Shown: positions 11,932 to 21,303 of the stretch, piece after piece
Numbering within the stretch: position 1 is the first letter of the stretch
Layout: the number at the start of each line of letters is the position of its first letter
From: Nageia nagi
Taxonomy: Eukaryota; Pinophyta
Length of the DNA: 64,000 bases
Assembly: GCA_050084985.1 (NCBI GenBank)
Contig: JBITNC010000001.1
Location: 25,916,001 to 25,980,000, forward strand
Direction of reading: 5' to 3'
Position numbers and translations under genes: made by a program
The notes under the pieces: generated by a model
Databases searched by the model: none
Told to the model about the DNA's origin: nothing
What the model saw: only the letters and a program-made list of their open reading frames with translations

Positions 11932-13260
11932 CTAGACATACCCATTTTTTGCTAGTTTGACTATAACTTCACTCTTTCTTTGGTTAAAGCATTCTAAGGT
12001 CCTTTGAAACCTTGGTTTTATATTAATTGTATTATTTACACAATAGTTTATGTTGAATAATAAACTATAATCATATATGATATCATTATGCCAAATTAAA
12101 TAGGTATTATAGTCCAATAGCAAATCATTAATAACCTTAGTTATGGAAATTGATCTCTCGTAACATCAAAAAGTCATATGATCAACATAATTTAGCAAAA
12201 TTGGGTCTCTCATAAGGCCAATGCAAATGAAATAGATGGATCCAATTGGTTAGGGATTTAGTTTCTATCCACATATCCTTTACTTCTAACTCAATAGTTG
12301 CCCTAATATCATTGACTTTTAAGTCCCATGGATTAGTTCCTCATCGATTATAAAAATTTATGGCTATAACTTCTTGAATTTCTTTTGGTAAAATGAAGAA
12401 ATGAGCTATCTCAGTATAAGGACACTTTCTTAATGCTTGCATATATCAATCTTTCAGGTATCTATCAATGAAACCATATTTTGCAAGATTAAATTATGTT
12501 TTTTCATTAGTTTCTAATTTTCTTAGCATTATAGCTCTTACTTGAATGTTACGAGGAGATAGGAAAATCTTGACCTAATTCAAGAAAATTGTTGGTCAAT
12601 ATTTTGTACACATCTAATTGATCGTTGAGGCTTATGGATGAACATTATGTAAAAATCATAGACTATTTTATGATGATACAAGTCTCTTGTCATCTAGTCT
12701 ATCCATGTAAATAGAAAATCTTCACTTGGCCAAGTGTTAATAACTCTATTTTGGATCCAATTATTGAAAAAGCAATTAAGTATGATCATGGGGGGTGAAG
12801 TAGGCCAATATCAACATAACAAGTTTACCATGTAGACTTGCATAAAATAATGTCTATGAATTAGGTTGTACATGGCTTTATCCACATAAATCTCTAAGTT
12901 ATCTCTGTGAACACTCCCATTCTTGGTATCTTTTTGGCAATAATTTTAAGGCTATGATTCTTTGCAAATTAACAGGTAAATGGAGGATATTTCTATTCCT
13001 AGAGGAAATATCTAGGGGTAATTATATGATAATCTTATCTCCTAAATATCTTGATTTATTAAACTAAGGTTTTTGTCAAATACCTATTTGATCAGCAATT
13101 AGGTGGATGCTTTTTCACTTTTTTGATGTCATTTTCTCTTTCAAATAAATTAAATATGTATAAATCTTTAAGAAAAATAATTTTATTAATTTTTAATTGA
13201 AAGAAGCTTATTTACAATATATACAATTTCTAATTTAAAAATTTTTATTAAGTATAAAAA
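11932..13260 (-). pseudogene. degraded minus-strand ORF downstream of the L0 integrase
   Basis: Minus-strand frames broken by stops still look coding. One segment at about 12180-12480 contains 'LPKEIQEVIAINFYNR' and 'IRATIELEVKDMWIETK'. A second at about 12840-13010 contains 'LPVNLQRIIALKLLPKRYQEWE' and 'DNLEIYVDKAMYNLIHR'. The two are similar in layout, as if a domain of about 100 residues were present twice. The ORF sits between the integrase C-terminus of L0 and where its 3' LTR should be. Tat-like elements can carry an extra ORF there. Function is unknown. It may instead belong to an unrelated neighbour. No L0 3' LTR was found below it. Confidence 0.4.
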
Positions 13261-13319
13261 GGATGAAGATGCATGATATTTATGGGTTCACGTTCTTCAT
13301 TACCTTCCATATCAACTAA

Positions 13320-13775
13320 ATGATAAGCCCCAAATCTAAATTTTATTTTAATCATGTAAGGACTTAACTAGTTAGGAGCAAACTTGTCACAAAGCTGTCA
13401 TTCCATTCGAGAAGTTTACTAGTTTTCTTTTAAAACCAAATCTCCTATGTTAAATTTGTGACTTTTAACTTTTTAATTGAAGTCTCTTTTAATACGATTT
13501 TCATATGTATGCAAATTCTCTAACACATTAACTCTTCTTTCATCTAAAAGTATTAATTGATTTAATCTTATTTGATGAATTGCTTCATCAATGATATAAT
13601 CTTGTAATGCAATTTGTAAAGAAGGAATTTCTATTTCTAAGGGAAATACTACTTCCAACCCATAAAATAACAAGAATAGGGTTGCCCCAATAGGATTTCG
13701 AATACTAGTTCGATAGGCCCATAATGCATGTGGAATTCTTGCATGCCAATCTAGGTGGGAGTCATCAATAGTTTG
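13320..13775 (-). pseudogene. L0 integrase, C-terminal fragment
   Basis: Minus frame 13473-13775 contains 'HLDWHARIPHALWAYRTS' followed by 'NPIGATLFLLFYGLE' and 'IEIPSL', the usual C-terminal core of Ty3/gypsy integrases. A basic tail continues to about 13320 ('HLVDMEGNE'-like). At 13775 it runs straight into the L2 LTR. Joined to 22292 onward across the GTTTG duplication, the reading 'LLQT|IDDSHLDW' is continuous. This fragment is 5'-cut by L2 and carries no catalytic DD, which lies in the other fragments. Confidence 0.85.
13771..13775. repeat. L2 target-site duplication, low copy (GTTTG)
   Basis: GTTTG directly precedes the TGTTGATT LTR terminus and is repeated at 22287-22291 after the other LTR ends in CTACA. 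A 5-bp duplication is normal for Ty3/gypsy-type integrases. Confidence 0.9.
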
Positions 13776-15222
13776 TGTTGATTGAGATTGTGTAATATGT
13801 GCGCCTGGAACAATCTTAACCAAAGTAGTTCACGAACAGACTGTAGGACGCAGCCTGATCTCCGGAGAAGGCCGGTTCCTTATCCATTGGGCAGAGAAAA
13901 AGTAACAGGAAAGAGATAAAAAGAGTAGGGAGCGAGAGATTTAAGCAAAAGGATAGGGTAACAAGAAAGGAAATAAAAGGATAGGGTAACGAGAGAGAAA
14001 GCAAAGGGGTAGATCACTAGTTCAGCGCGGGCTTTCGCAGTGTGCGAAACCTTGGCCTGAATCTAGTGTCGCAGCCACAGAACAAGTCCTCACTCTCTGA
14101 ATAGCTCCCCAGCTTCTACTCTACCATGTAGCAGACACAGTTATACTAGCAACCCGTAACTATTACTCAGGAAACAAGCTAAGCTGCCACAATGTAACCA
14201 AATTAAGAATAACAATTACGAGTGCTAGACAAGAAAGGTCAAGATGGTTTCATAGTACCGGACTGAAGCTACAGGTCTTCGAGAACAAATGAAAAGGGCA
14301 ATACTAGGCTTCCGACCCTAGTTTCTCTTTATTTTCATATGACACTTGGCCGACTGTTACAAAATTGAGCAGATTACTGACGATTCTGTTCCCTGATGGT
14401 GGTGTTCAGGTATTTTGCAGACTTCCTTCTCTTCGGGAATGTTCAATTCTCCAACTCGGACTCTTCGATCTTCCATTGCGGCCTATTTTCCTCTGGACGC
14501 GGTCTTAATCCCAAATGTTAATCTTCCCCTTTCGCCTGACGTCAGCCTTGAATCTCCGGACTTCTTTATTCACTGGCTCCGGACACTAAATTGCTCCTTG
14601 ATGATGTCATCCATTCCGGGCTCCGGTTTGCTTTACGAATGTAAACTTTATATCTCCTTGTGACGTCACCTTTGAATCCCCGGAATTTCCCGCTCGCTGG
14701 TTCCGGATACTAAATTTCTCTTTGCTGACGTCATCTGTTCCGGGCTCCGGTTTCCTTTGCAATTATGAACCTCGTCCCTTCTTGCTGACGTCACCTGCTT
14801 ATTTCTCCGGAATGCTTTACTCAAAGGCTCCGGATACGAAGTTATTCCTTGCAGACGTCATTCCCTCCGGACTCCGGTTTCCTTTGCAATTATGAACTTC
14901 TTCTTTTCCGTGATGTCATCTCCATATATCCGGAATGCTTTGTTTCCCGGAGGCACTTGTGCTTGCTTCGTTTTTTCCGGAACTTGGTCCTTGCCGAAAC
15001 CTGACCGCCTTGCTGACATCATTTTGTTCCGGAATTCGTTCTTCGCCAAAATATGTCTAACTTATTCTCCGCGACCTCTCCTTTCCATTCCGGAAAGGTT
15101 TACTCACGGACTCCGGCCTTTTATTTATTCCGGAATGGCTCCCGGGAGGATTAAGGCGGACTCATGATAATAATTAGAATACCCCGGGCCCTTCTTCAAG
15201 AATTTTAATGTAGGGATCTACA
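13776..15222 (-). repeat. L2 3' LTR (1447 bp, 100-bp deletion)
   Basis: Matches 20741-22286 almost perfectly. Substitutions are at 13849/20814, 14157/21121 and 14498/21562. An extra C lies in the run at 14107-14110. At 14336-14340 the sequence CATAT replaces the 105 bases that in the other LTR start and end with CATAT. The missing 100 bp hold the TATA box. Short ORFs within both LTRs are not considered genes. Confidence 0.93.
14537..15021 (-). promoter_or_regulatory. U3 array of TGACGTCA-type sites (3' LTR)
   Basis: Eight palindromic or near-palindromic sites start at 14537, 14602, 14661, 14726, 14786, 14853, 14911 and 15014. Those at 14537, 14661, 14726 and 14786 are perfect TGACGTCA, and the others have one mismatch. 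Spacing alternates near 65 and 60 bp, giving a higher-order unit of about 125 bp. TCCGG motifs lie between the sites. TGACG-containing palindromes bind plant bZIP factors of the TGA/CRE type (known for the motif). That they drive this LTR is inference. Confidence 0.6.
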
Positions 15223-15316
15223 TTATGGCGACTTCTGAGGGAAAATTTCGCTTTTATGGAAGAGGAATTTAGAACCCAGTCTGTTAGTTACATGAATCAA
15301 AGAATTGTACCTTATT
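15223..15316. other. L2 region between ORF2 stop and 3' LTR
   Basis: There is no clear purine tract next to the LTR on the minus strand. Instead the plus strand reads TTATGGCGACTTCTGAGGG right after the LTR. Its first eight bases TGGCGACT match the tRNA-Arg type primer site, but in the opposite orientation to gag. It could be chance, or a relic of a rearrangement. Confidence 0.45.
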
Positions 15317-18300
15317 TTAGTTCTGCAGACTCAGGATCTGCTGGACTTTATTCCAATCCGCCGGGATCCCGCAAAAATCTTTCAGCCTTGCTTGCGCTAA
15401 GGCTGTGTGGTTGAGCACTTCATATGATACATTTGCATGTCTCCTCAGCAACTGCTGTATCCTAAAGCTGCCGTCGGCCAGAGAATCGAAGAATTTTACA
15501 AAATTTGTCTCATCGAAGGACACCAGGAGTGTGTCAACATCATCCGTATTCTGAATCCTATTCCGCAGACTACCCAAAAAATCAGCCTCTGTGACGAGTG
15601 AGCCGTCGCTTCTCCATAAATCTGGGATTCCGGATGCATTCAACCCTTGAATTTCTGATTTTAGGGTCTCCATTTCTTGCGTCCGGTGCAGGACATTATT
15701 ACGAATCTCCTGACAAACCCATTTACCCCTCCCTGGGTAATCAATCGCCGACATGAGCTCCACTCGGTCACCAATGTTATACGACCGCAATTTCTCATTC
15801 GAGAGGCTGTTTAGTCTTTTATTTGCTTGCTTAGCCTGTTCTGAAATGGGGTTCAGAATACTCTCACATCTCGTTACCTCGGCTTCGAGCCTTTTGAGCT
15901 CTGATAAGCACAACTCCGCGTGATCCCTCAAACGGATCAAGTCTTTTATTTCTTGCATCTTCAATTCCCAAAGTTTTTCTTTGGTATTCAACAGAAAAGA
16001 TCTGTCGACCTTCTTAGCATCCAGCCTCGCTTGGAGCTCCGCCAGGTTAGCGTTCAGGTTGCTGATTTCTGCTGCCTTGGCATTTATTTCTGCCTCCTTT
16101 TGGGCGATGATAGCCTCCTTTTGGACGAGCATATCCGCTGTAGGGGCAGCCGCTAAACTAGTCTGCAAAACTGTTATGTTATTCTCCGACGCTTTCAGCT
16201 TTATTTTATTGTTATCTAATTGCAGCTTCATGGCCTCATGGGCCTTCTGTAGCTTGTGGTACCTGACCTCCAATTTGGTGAGTTCGGTTATATTGAGGTC
16301 CACAGCTGTTTGCAGGAGCTCATTTTTATCGCTCCGTGGGATGCTGCGGGTATCTATTTTGACCCGTGTATTCATTGATGACAGCTCGCCCTGCCCCTCT
16401 TGTGGGTCTTGGGCAATGGCCATTTCAAGCACCTTATTCTTTGGATCCATGGAGGTCCGGAACCTCACCGGATTTTCCGGTGGTGGGAGTTTTTCCATTT
16501 GCCTCTGCATCCATGCCTCTTGCCCTTGCTTAATTTGCTGATATTGTTGCATGATGCCCTCCACGGATACCTGTTGCCCAGAGACCATGATAAAGGGAGA
16601 TTTTGAGCTCAACTCCTGAGATGCAGCAGCAAAAATCTGTTGAGCCGGTGTGAAGGGGCTAGCTTGGCTGGCCCCGGGAGTACTGCTTCCGGAAGGATCC
16701 GCTGCAGGAAGTGTTGAGATAGAGAGAGGAGCGGACGATGGAGGTGGAGAGGGTAGGGGTGATGAAGGTATTGTAATGATGCTTGTGAGGGGAGGAATTT
16801 GTAGAATGGGTGTAGGAAGAAGGGGGCTCTGCCGTTGGGTGGACGGTGGTGAAATGAGAGATGGTATGTGTGCAGCTGGAATAGCTGCTGGAATTGGGGG
16901 AAGGGTGATGGAAACGGAACTGGGAACAGTATGAGCCGGCAGAGCAGAAGAAAGAGAAAGAGGGGAAGAAGGAGTAGGAAGCGTACCTGAGGGCGTCGGG
17001 CTCCTCCTTCTCCTTTTAGGTGGTGGCGGTAATGCTGCCTTCTCCATCTGTGTTTTCCTTTTGGCCATGTAGACTCTTTCTGGCCTCTTAGTCACCGTCT
17101 CCGTGGAAATCTCCCTGATTTCCTCCTCATGTTGCTTTTCCCGGGCTGGTGCTTGAGACATAGCATGCCCCTGCTCTTCACTGTCATCAGAATCTTCACC
17201 CGTAGGAACTTCTGTGGGATGTTCCAATCCCCACATCTCCTCAAATTTGTCGTCTAGATCAGATTCTAGAGGAGTGTTCCTATTCCCAGACTCAATCCTG
17301 TACTGGGTGAAGGCAGCTATCTTCTCTTCGCTCCATCTTTCATCCCTTAGTGTCTTCAAGGCCTTTTTCGAGATAGAGTCAGTTCTCGAGTTAAAATTTG
17401 CCTTCTTGTTGTAGAAACTCAGCCATGGCGGTAAGAAGTCCTGAGTGGTTGCGGTGGTGGGCATCACCTTATCCTCCTGCTCTGGATTTCGCCATTTAAG
17501 CAGCTCTGGCCTATTTTCAGCTCTGAAGGCCGGAGGATTGGGCTGGCTTCTCAGCTTCTTGCCAAAATTGTCATCCGGGTCATACGAACAATATTGACTC
17601 AATTCTTTTAATTTCAGCTTCAGGAGTTTTGCCCTTAAATGGTCACTTGCTCCCCTGCTCTGGAGCACCAGGTCATGCACCCTGTGGGGGAGAGCATAGA
17701 CTCCTCTCTTTTTTGCGGCAGCTCCGTATTTCGAGTCAATGTAGTCCATCTGTCTGGCACATTCTATGCTGAAAATCCAATCCGTCACATGAATTGGCAG
17801 CAAAAATGGGGCCCCAGAAAATCCATACAACCTAATGAAGGTTCCATTCTCTGCAAAAAACCAGTCCCCGACCTCTCCATGGGGCAAGCGGAGGTATAGC
17901 TTGGAGGCTGTTGACAACCTCGGGACTGTAGGGGCTAATAGGCCCATTGCCGGAATCAGAAAGTTCTCCACAAAGGAGTAGTAGTTCGCCGAGGACCTCA
18001 CTTCCTCAGTCCATTTGTCCACTGGTTTGTGTGACCCATCTTCATTATTTCGAACCAGGGTCAACTCCTTAAAGACATCTGCATTCTGATGAATCATCAT
18101 CCATACAATGTATGATGTATAGGCGAAATAAAACCCCTCCCCGATCTTCCCCAGTTGTTCGGCTATTCCATCTGAGAGGGCAATGGCCCAGTCATACATT
18201 GTGGGGGAAATGGGGTGAGAAATTTGATAAGCTATCATCAACTTCGAAGGTGAGATGTATCTATCTGTTTCCTCTCCTGCCGCTATGGCTAGCATAGACA

Positions 18301-18799
18301 AAAGTAATTGCAGATGTGTGGAAAAATTTGACAATGGGAGCTCGGAATTTGGGAACTCTCTAAACCTTATGGACCCAGCTGTGTTTTTATTTAGCCAAGA
18401 AGTAATGCTTGCCCTCAGGTTGGCGTTAGGGGTGCTATACCAATCGATTTGCACGAGGGAGGTCATAGGAGGGGGTGGACAAAAAGCCTCCGCTATTGCA
18501 ACGGAATCCAGATTTAGGATGGTCTTCCCCTGCAAATCCCTGACTATCCTAGTCGCAGGATCGAATGCCCCTTTTACAATCTCTACCAACTCGGGAGCAG
18601 GAAAGCATCTATGCGGGACAAAATGCATAAGACCCGAACCCATGGGTGAGTGTGCTATATGGTTGAAGCTGAAGTTCGGGCACTTACCTTCTGCGGTGCC
18701 CTTGGGATTTTTATTTGGGGCTGTAATCTCCGTATCCCACAGCAACTCCATTGAATCGGATACCTTCCTTACGGTCTTCGCCGCTGATCCTGAGCTCAT
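15317..18799 (-). CDS. L2 ORF2, 1160-residue protein of unknown function
   Basis: Intact ORF with ATG at 18799 (MSSGSAAKTVRK) and its stop at 15317. I do not recognise a family. Visible layout: residues about 1-430 are a mixed hydrophobic region, probably globular, with many aromatic residues. About 540-575 is acidic (EDSDDSEEQ). A basic KRRRR lies near 594 and could be a nuclear signal. About 600-735 is proline/serine-rich and likely disordered. A glutamine-rich stretch sits near 745-765. A long heptad-like coiled coil spans about 830-1005 ('ELTKLEVRYHKLQKAHE', 'QKEAIIAQKEAEINAKAAE'). A compact tail follows. There is no RT, protease or integrase motif and no zinc finger. It lies 528 bp after gag on the same strand. 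It could be structural, nuclear-import or helper-recruiting, all of which are inference. Confidence 0.85.
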   Translation of the reverse strand: MSSGSAAKTVRKVSDSMELLWDTEITAPNKNPKGTAEGKCPNFSFNHIAHSPMGSGLMHFVPHRCFPAPELVEIVKGAFDPATRIVRDLQGKTILNLDSVAIAEAFCPPPPMTSLVQIDWYSTPNANLRASITSWLNKNTAGSIRFREFPNSELPLSNFSTHLQLLLSMLAIAAGEETDRYISPSKLMIAYQISHPISPTMYDWAIALSDGIAEQLGKIGEGFYFAYTSYIVWMMIHQNADVFKELTLVRNNEDGSHKPVDKWTEEVRSSANYYSFVENFLIPAMGLLAPTVPRLSTASKLYLRLPHGEVGDWFFAENGTFIRLYGFSGAPFLLPIHVTDWIFSIECARQMDYIDSKYGAAAKKRGVYALPHRVHDLVLQSRGASDHLRAKLLKLKLKELSQYCSYDPDDNFGKKLRSQPNPPAFRAENRPELLKWRNPEQEDKVMPTTATTQDFLPPWLSFYNKKANFNSRTDSISKKALKTLRDERWSEEKIAAFTQYRIESGNRNTPLESDLDDKFEEMWGLEHPTEVPTGEDSDDSEEQGHAMSQAPAREKQHEEEIREISTETVTKRPERVYMAKRKTQMEKAALPPPPKRRRRSPTPSGTLPTPSSPLSLSSALPAHTVPSSVSITLPPIPAAIPAAHIPSLISPPSTQRQSPLLPTPILQIPPLTSIITIPSSPLPSPPPSSAPLSISTLPAADPSGSSTPGASQASPFTPAQQIFAAASQELSSKSPFIMVSGQQVSVEGIMQQYQQIKQGQEAWMQRQMEKLPPPENPVRFRTSMDPKNKVLEMAIAQDPQEGQGELSSMNTRVKIDTRSIPRSDKNELLQTAVDLNITELTKLEVRYHKLQKAHEAMKLQLDNNKIKLKASENNITVLQTSLAAAPTADMLVQKEAIIAQKEAEINAKAAEISNLNANLAELQARLDAKKVDRSFLLNTKEKLWELKMQEIKDLIRLRDHAELCLSELKRLEAEVTRCESILNPISEQAKQANKRLNSLSNEKLRSYNIGDRVELMSAIDYPGRGKWVCQEIRNNVLHRTQEMETLKSEIQGLNASGIPDLWRSDGSLVTEADFLGSLRNRIQNTDDVDTLLVSFDETNFVKFFDSLADGSFRIQQLLRRHANVSYEVLNHTALAQARLKDFCGIPADWNKVQQILSLQN

Positions 18800-19327
18800 T
18801 GCCGTTTGCTTGAGCTTTGCTTATCGCCCTTCTTGGGCCACTGCTTATGCCTCAAACTCGGATTCTCTTGCTCTGTTTCACAGTTCCTGGCGATGCTCAG
18901 TAAGCGCTAACTTTGCAAATTGGTGAGCCAAAACTTTCTATGAATACTAGCATATAGGTGTCTTGGTAAGTAGTGCTCTGGGTCTTTTAACAGCTCACTT
19001 GAACGCACGATCTTTCGAAGCGAGGGAAATCAACTCACGACAGCCGCATTAATAACTGATTTGCCGTTTTACGATCTTTTCGGGAACCTTGGGATTTGAT
19101 TGCATGTACCCTCTTGGAAACTTTTAATTCTGCCGGCGCAAAAAGGTTCCACTACTATTTACGTTACGCTAGTAGTAAATTACTGACAACAACCGCTCGA
19201 AATAAATGCAACATCACACTATTTACAATATGTATACAAATCAAATTCCTTCTTCCCAACGGTCACTTTCCCGCGCTGGTGGGCTTCAGAAAAATTACTG
19301 TGTCCGCTGGTGTGGAATTCATCAAGT
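18800..19327 (-). other. L2 spacer between gag and ORF2
   Basis: 528 bp with no long minus-strand ORF. ORF2 therefore needs its own initiation: an internal promoter, splicing that joins it to the leader, or reinitiation. I could not define a splice pair with confidence. Plus-strand frames crossing this area are antisense shadows. Confidence 0.5.
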
Positions 19328-20593
19328 TCACGTTCCGGCTTTGTCATCCGCTACGCCAGGCGGAGGAATACCTCCACTCCTCGACAGATACTCTTGGTAT
19401 TGAAAAATAGGGCAGGTTGTTTGTTCATGAGCATCATTACAAGCCAAACACAACCCATTAGCCGCCCCGGAAGTGGAAGCTTGGTCCACGTCCTCATTCA
19501 ACACATGTTGAGCTTTCTCTACAGCAGGGTAGGGATATCTTCTGGCATTATTTTGTCTGGTCAACACGGTAATCTGGTTTGCCATATTTCTACACAAATT
19601 CCGGAGTTCCTGAATTTCTGTAGATGATGCTACTCCTTGGTTCATATTAGGCTGATGTGGAGCTGGTAAGGCCAAGGGAGCTCTAGGAATTGGCAAATTT
19701 GACGACCAGGGTTGAACAGGGGCAGGCATATTAGCCAGAGGCGGGACTGAACTGATTACCGGAGGTCTCAAAATTTGCTGTTGTGTTGTGGTTATTGGGA
19801 AATAGGGCATTGGCATACGGCTTGGTAATTTCCCAACTGCAATAAGGCATGATTCAGCATATACTGCTTGTCTATAGACCTCCGGGAAAGTATTCACTCC
19901 GGAATTTTGGATTTGCAGAGAGAGATCCGGAGGAAAGGCTCTCAAATAATACATTAAGGCTTGGAATTGCTGAGGCCTGACTGGCATGGGTACTCTTGTC
20001 CATGTTTTCTGGAATCTAATGTTAAAATCTGGGATGTTCTCTTGTTCAAACCTTTTGATTGACGTGAACTGAGTGAGCAGAGAAAAGGGATCCCCTAGTT
20101 CATTAAACTCCAGGATAAAGGGCTCTGCCAGTTGAGCCCAGGTACTGATGGATCCATTAGAAAGGCCCCTGTACCAATCCAGGACCTTTCCTTTGAAAGA
20201 CTGAGCCAGTAATCTCACCATAACATCTTCATGCTGAATATTGTGAATCTTTGCTAGGCCGGCTACATCCACACAGTGCTCATAAGCCGTTTTTTCTGAA
20301 GTTGCATCAAACTCCGGAAGGGTTTTAAAAACATTTGCTGGGATATCATGTAATACCGCCAGAGCTATAGGAACTCCATTGTCCCATTCCGGATAAATAT
20401 TCTGAGCTGGATTAGCCATTCTAGGGAAGGTATCTCTAGTATGAAGATTGGATGGTTCTGGCTTGATAGAGGATTTTAGGGAGTCGACACTATTCAGAGA
20501 CTTGGACTTGATCAGGGTCTTTCTCCTAGGAGTATCTAACTTCCCAAATTCCGGTTCTTCTTTTGCTGCTCTAGTTTTAGATCTTGTCCACAT
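19328..20593 (-). CDS. gag: L2 gag, 421 residues, intact
   Basis: The start was chosen at the ATG at 20593 (MWTRSKTRAAKEE). The same frame runs up into the leader and LTR to 20788, but that extension translates PBS-like sequence. A retrotransposon gag (capsid) domain is recognisable around residues 100-240, with 'GKVLDWYRGLSNG' and 'FTSIKRFEQENIPDF' followed by 'YLRAFPPDL'. A proline-rich stretch follows. Near residue 380-395 is a zinc-knuckle variant CLACNDAHEQTTC (CX2CX3HX4C, one residue shorter than usual). The protein would form particles and bind element RNA in the cytoplasm. No protease is fused, so cleavage, if any, would need a helper. Confidence 0.88.
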   Translation of the reverse strand: MWTRSKTRAAKEEPEFGKLDTPRRKTLIKSKSLNSVDSLKSSIKPEPSNLHTRDTFPRMANPAQNIYPEWDNGVPIALAVLHDIPANVFKTLPEFDATSEKTAYEHCVDVAGLAKIHNIQHEDVMVRLLAQSFKGKVLDWYRGLSNGSISTWAQLAEPFILEFNELGDPFSLLTQFTSIKRFEQENIPDFNIRFQKTWTRVPMPVRPQQFQALMYYLRAFPPDLSLQIQNSGVNTFPEVYRQAVYAESCLIAVGKLPSRMPMPYFPITTTQQQILRPPVISSVPPLANMPAPVQPWSSNLPIPRAPLALPAPHQPNMNQGVASSTEIQELRNLCRNMANQITVLTRQNNARRYPYPAVEKAQHVLNEDVDQASTSGAANGLCLACNDAHEQTTCPIFQYQEYLSRSGGIPPPGVADDKAGT

Positions 20594-20680
20594 AAACTCT
20601 AGATTGCAAAAGAAAATGACAGGTTCAAAGCACCTATGATATTCATAAATAATTTGCTTTAATACATACCATGGATGGTG

Positions 20681-20697
20681 CTCCAGCAGAGTCGCCA
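20681..20697 (-). other. L2 primer-binding-like site, tRNA-Arg type
   Basis: The minus strand reads TGGCGACTCTGCTGGAG, 43 bases inside the 5' LTR. It differs at two positions from the complement of plant tRNA-Arg(ACG) 3' end (TGGCGACTCCGCTGGGG), used as primer by Ogre-like gypsy elements. The distance from the LTR is larger than usual. Confidence 0.5.
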
Positions 20698-20710
20698 ATA
20701 AATTTCTTCG

Positions 20711-20729
20711 TGTCCCACCGGGCGTGCCA
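20711..20729 (-). other. L2 leader motif beginning TGGCACGCCCGG
   Basis: The minus strand reads TGGCACGCCCGGTGGGACA, starting 11 bases inside the LTR. It begins with TGG as a primer-binding site must, and is better placed than the tRNA-Arg-type site at 20681. I cannot name a matching tRNA. It may be the true primer site or a conserved leader element. Confidence 0.4.
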
Positions 20730-21303
20730 AAAAGAAATACTGTTGATTGAGATTGTGTAATATGTGCGCCTGGAACAATCTTAACCAAAGTAGTTCACGA
20801 ACAGACTGTAGGATGCAGCCTGATCTCCGGAGAAGGCCGGTTCCTTATCCATTGGGCAGAGAAAAAGTAACAGGAAAGAGATAAAAAGAGTAGGGAGCGA
20901 GAGATTTAAGCAAAAGGATAGGGTAACAAGAAAGGAAATAAAAGGATAGGGTAACGAGAGAGAAAGCAAAGGGGTAGATCACTAGTTCAGCGCGGGCTTT
21001 CGCAGTGTGCGAAACCTTGGCCTGAATCTAGTGTCGCAGCCACAGAACAAGTCCTCACTCTCTGAATAGCTCCCAGCTTCTACTCTACCATGTAGCAGAC
21101 ACAGTTATACTAGCAACCCGCAACTATTACTCAGGAAACAAGCTAAGCTGCCACAATGTAACCAAATTAAGAATAACAATTACGAGTGCTAGACAAGAAA
21201 GGTCAAGATGGTTTCATAGTACCGGACTGAAGCTACAGGTCTTCGAGAACAAATGAAAAGGGCAATACTAGGCTTCCGACCCTAGTTTCTCTTTATTTTC
21301 ATA

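Noticed and set aside
14415-15167. Short ORFs inside the L2 LTR (82, 63 and 91 codons), repeated at 21479-22231
   Set aside because: They cover the repeat array of TGACGTCA/TCCGG units, are present in both LTRs by duplication, and have no protein-like features.
18255-18926. Plus-strand ORF of 223 codons opposite L2 ORF2, and similar plus ORFs at 15981-17414
   Set aside because: They are antisense to a long intact ORF with domain-like composition. Open antisense frames are expected in GC-richer coding DNA.
20594-20788. Extension of L2 gag to an ATG at 20788 (MVKIVPG...)
   Set aside because: This stretch is the LTR end and the primer-site region read as protein. The same start occurs at 13823 where it runs into the host integrase. 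The ATG at 20593 is a better start.
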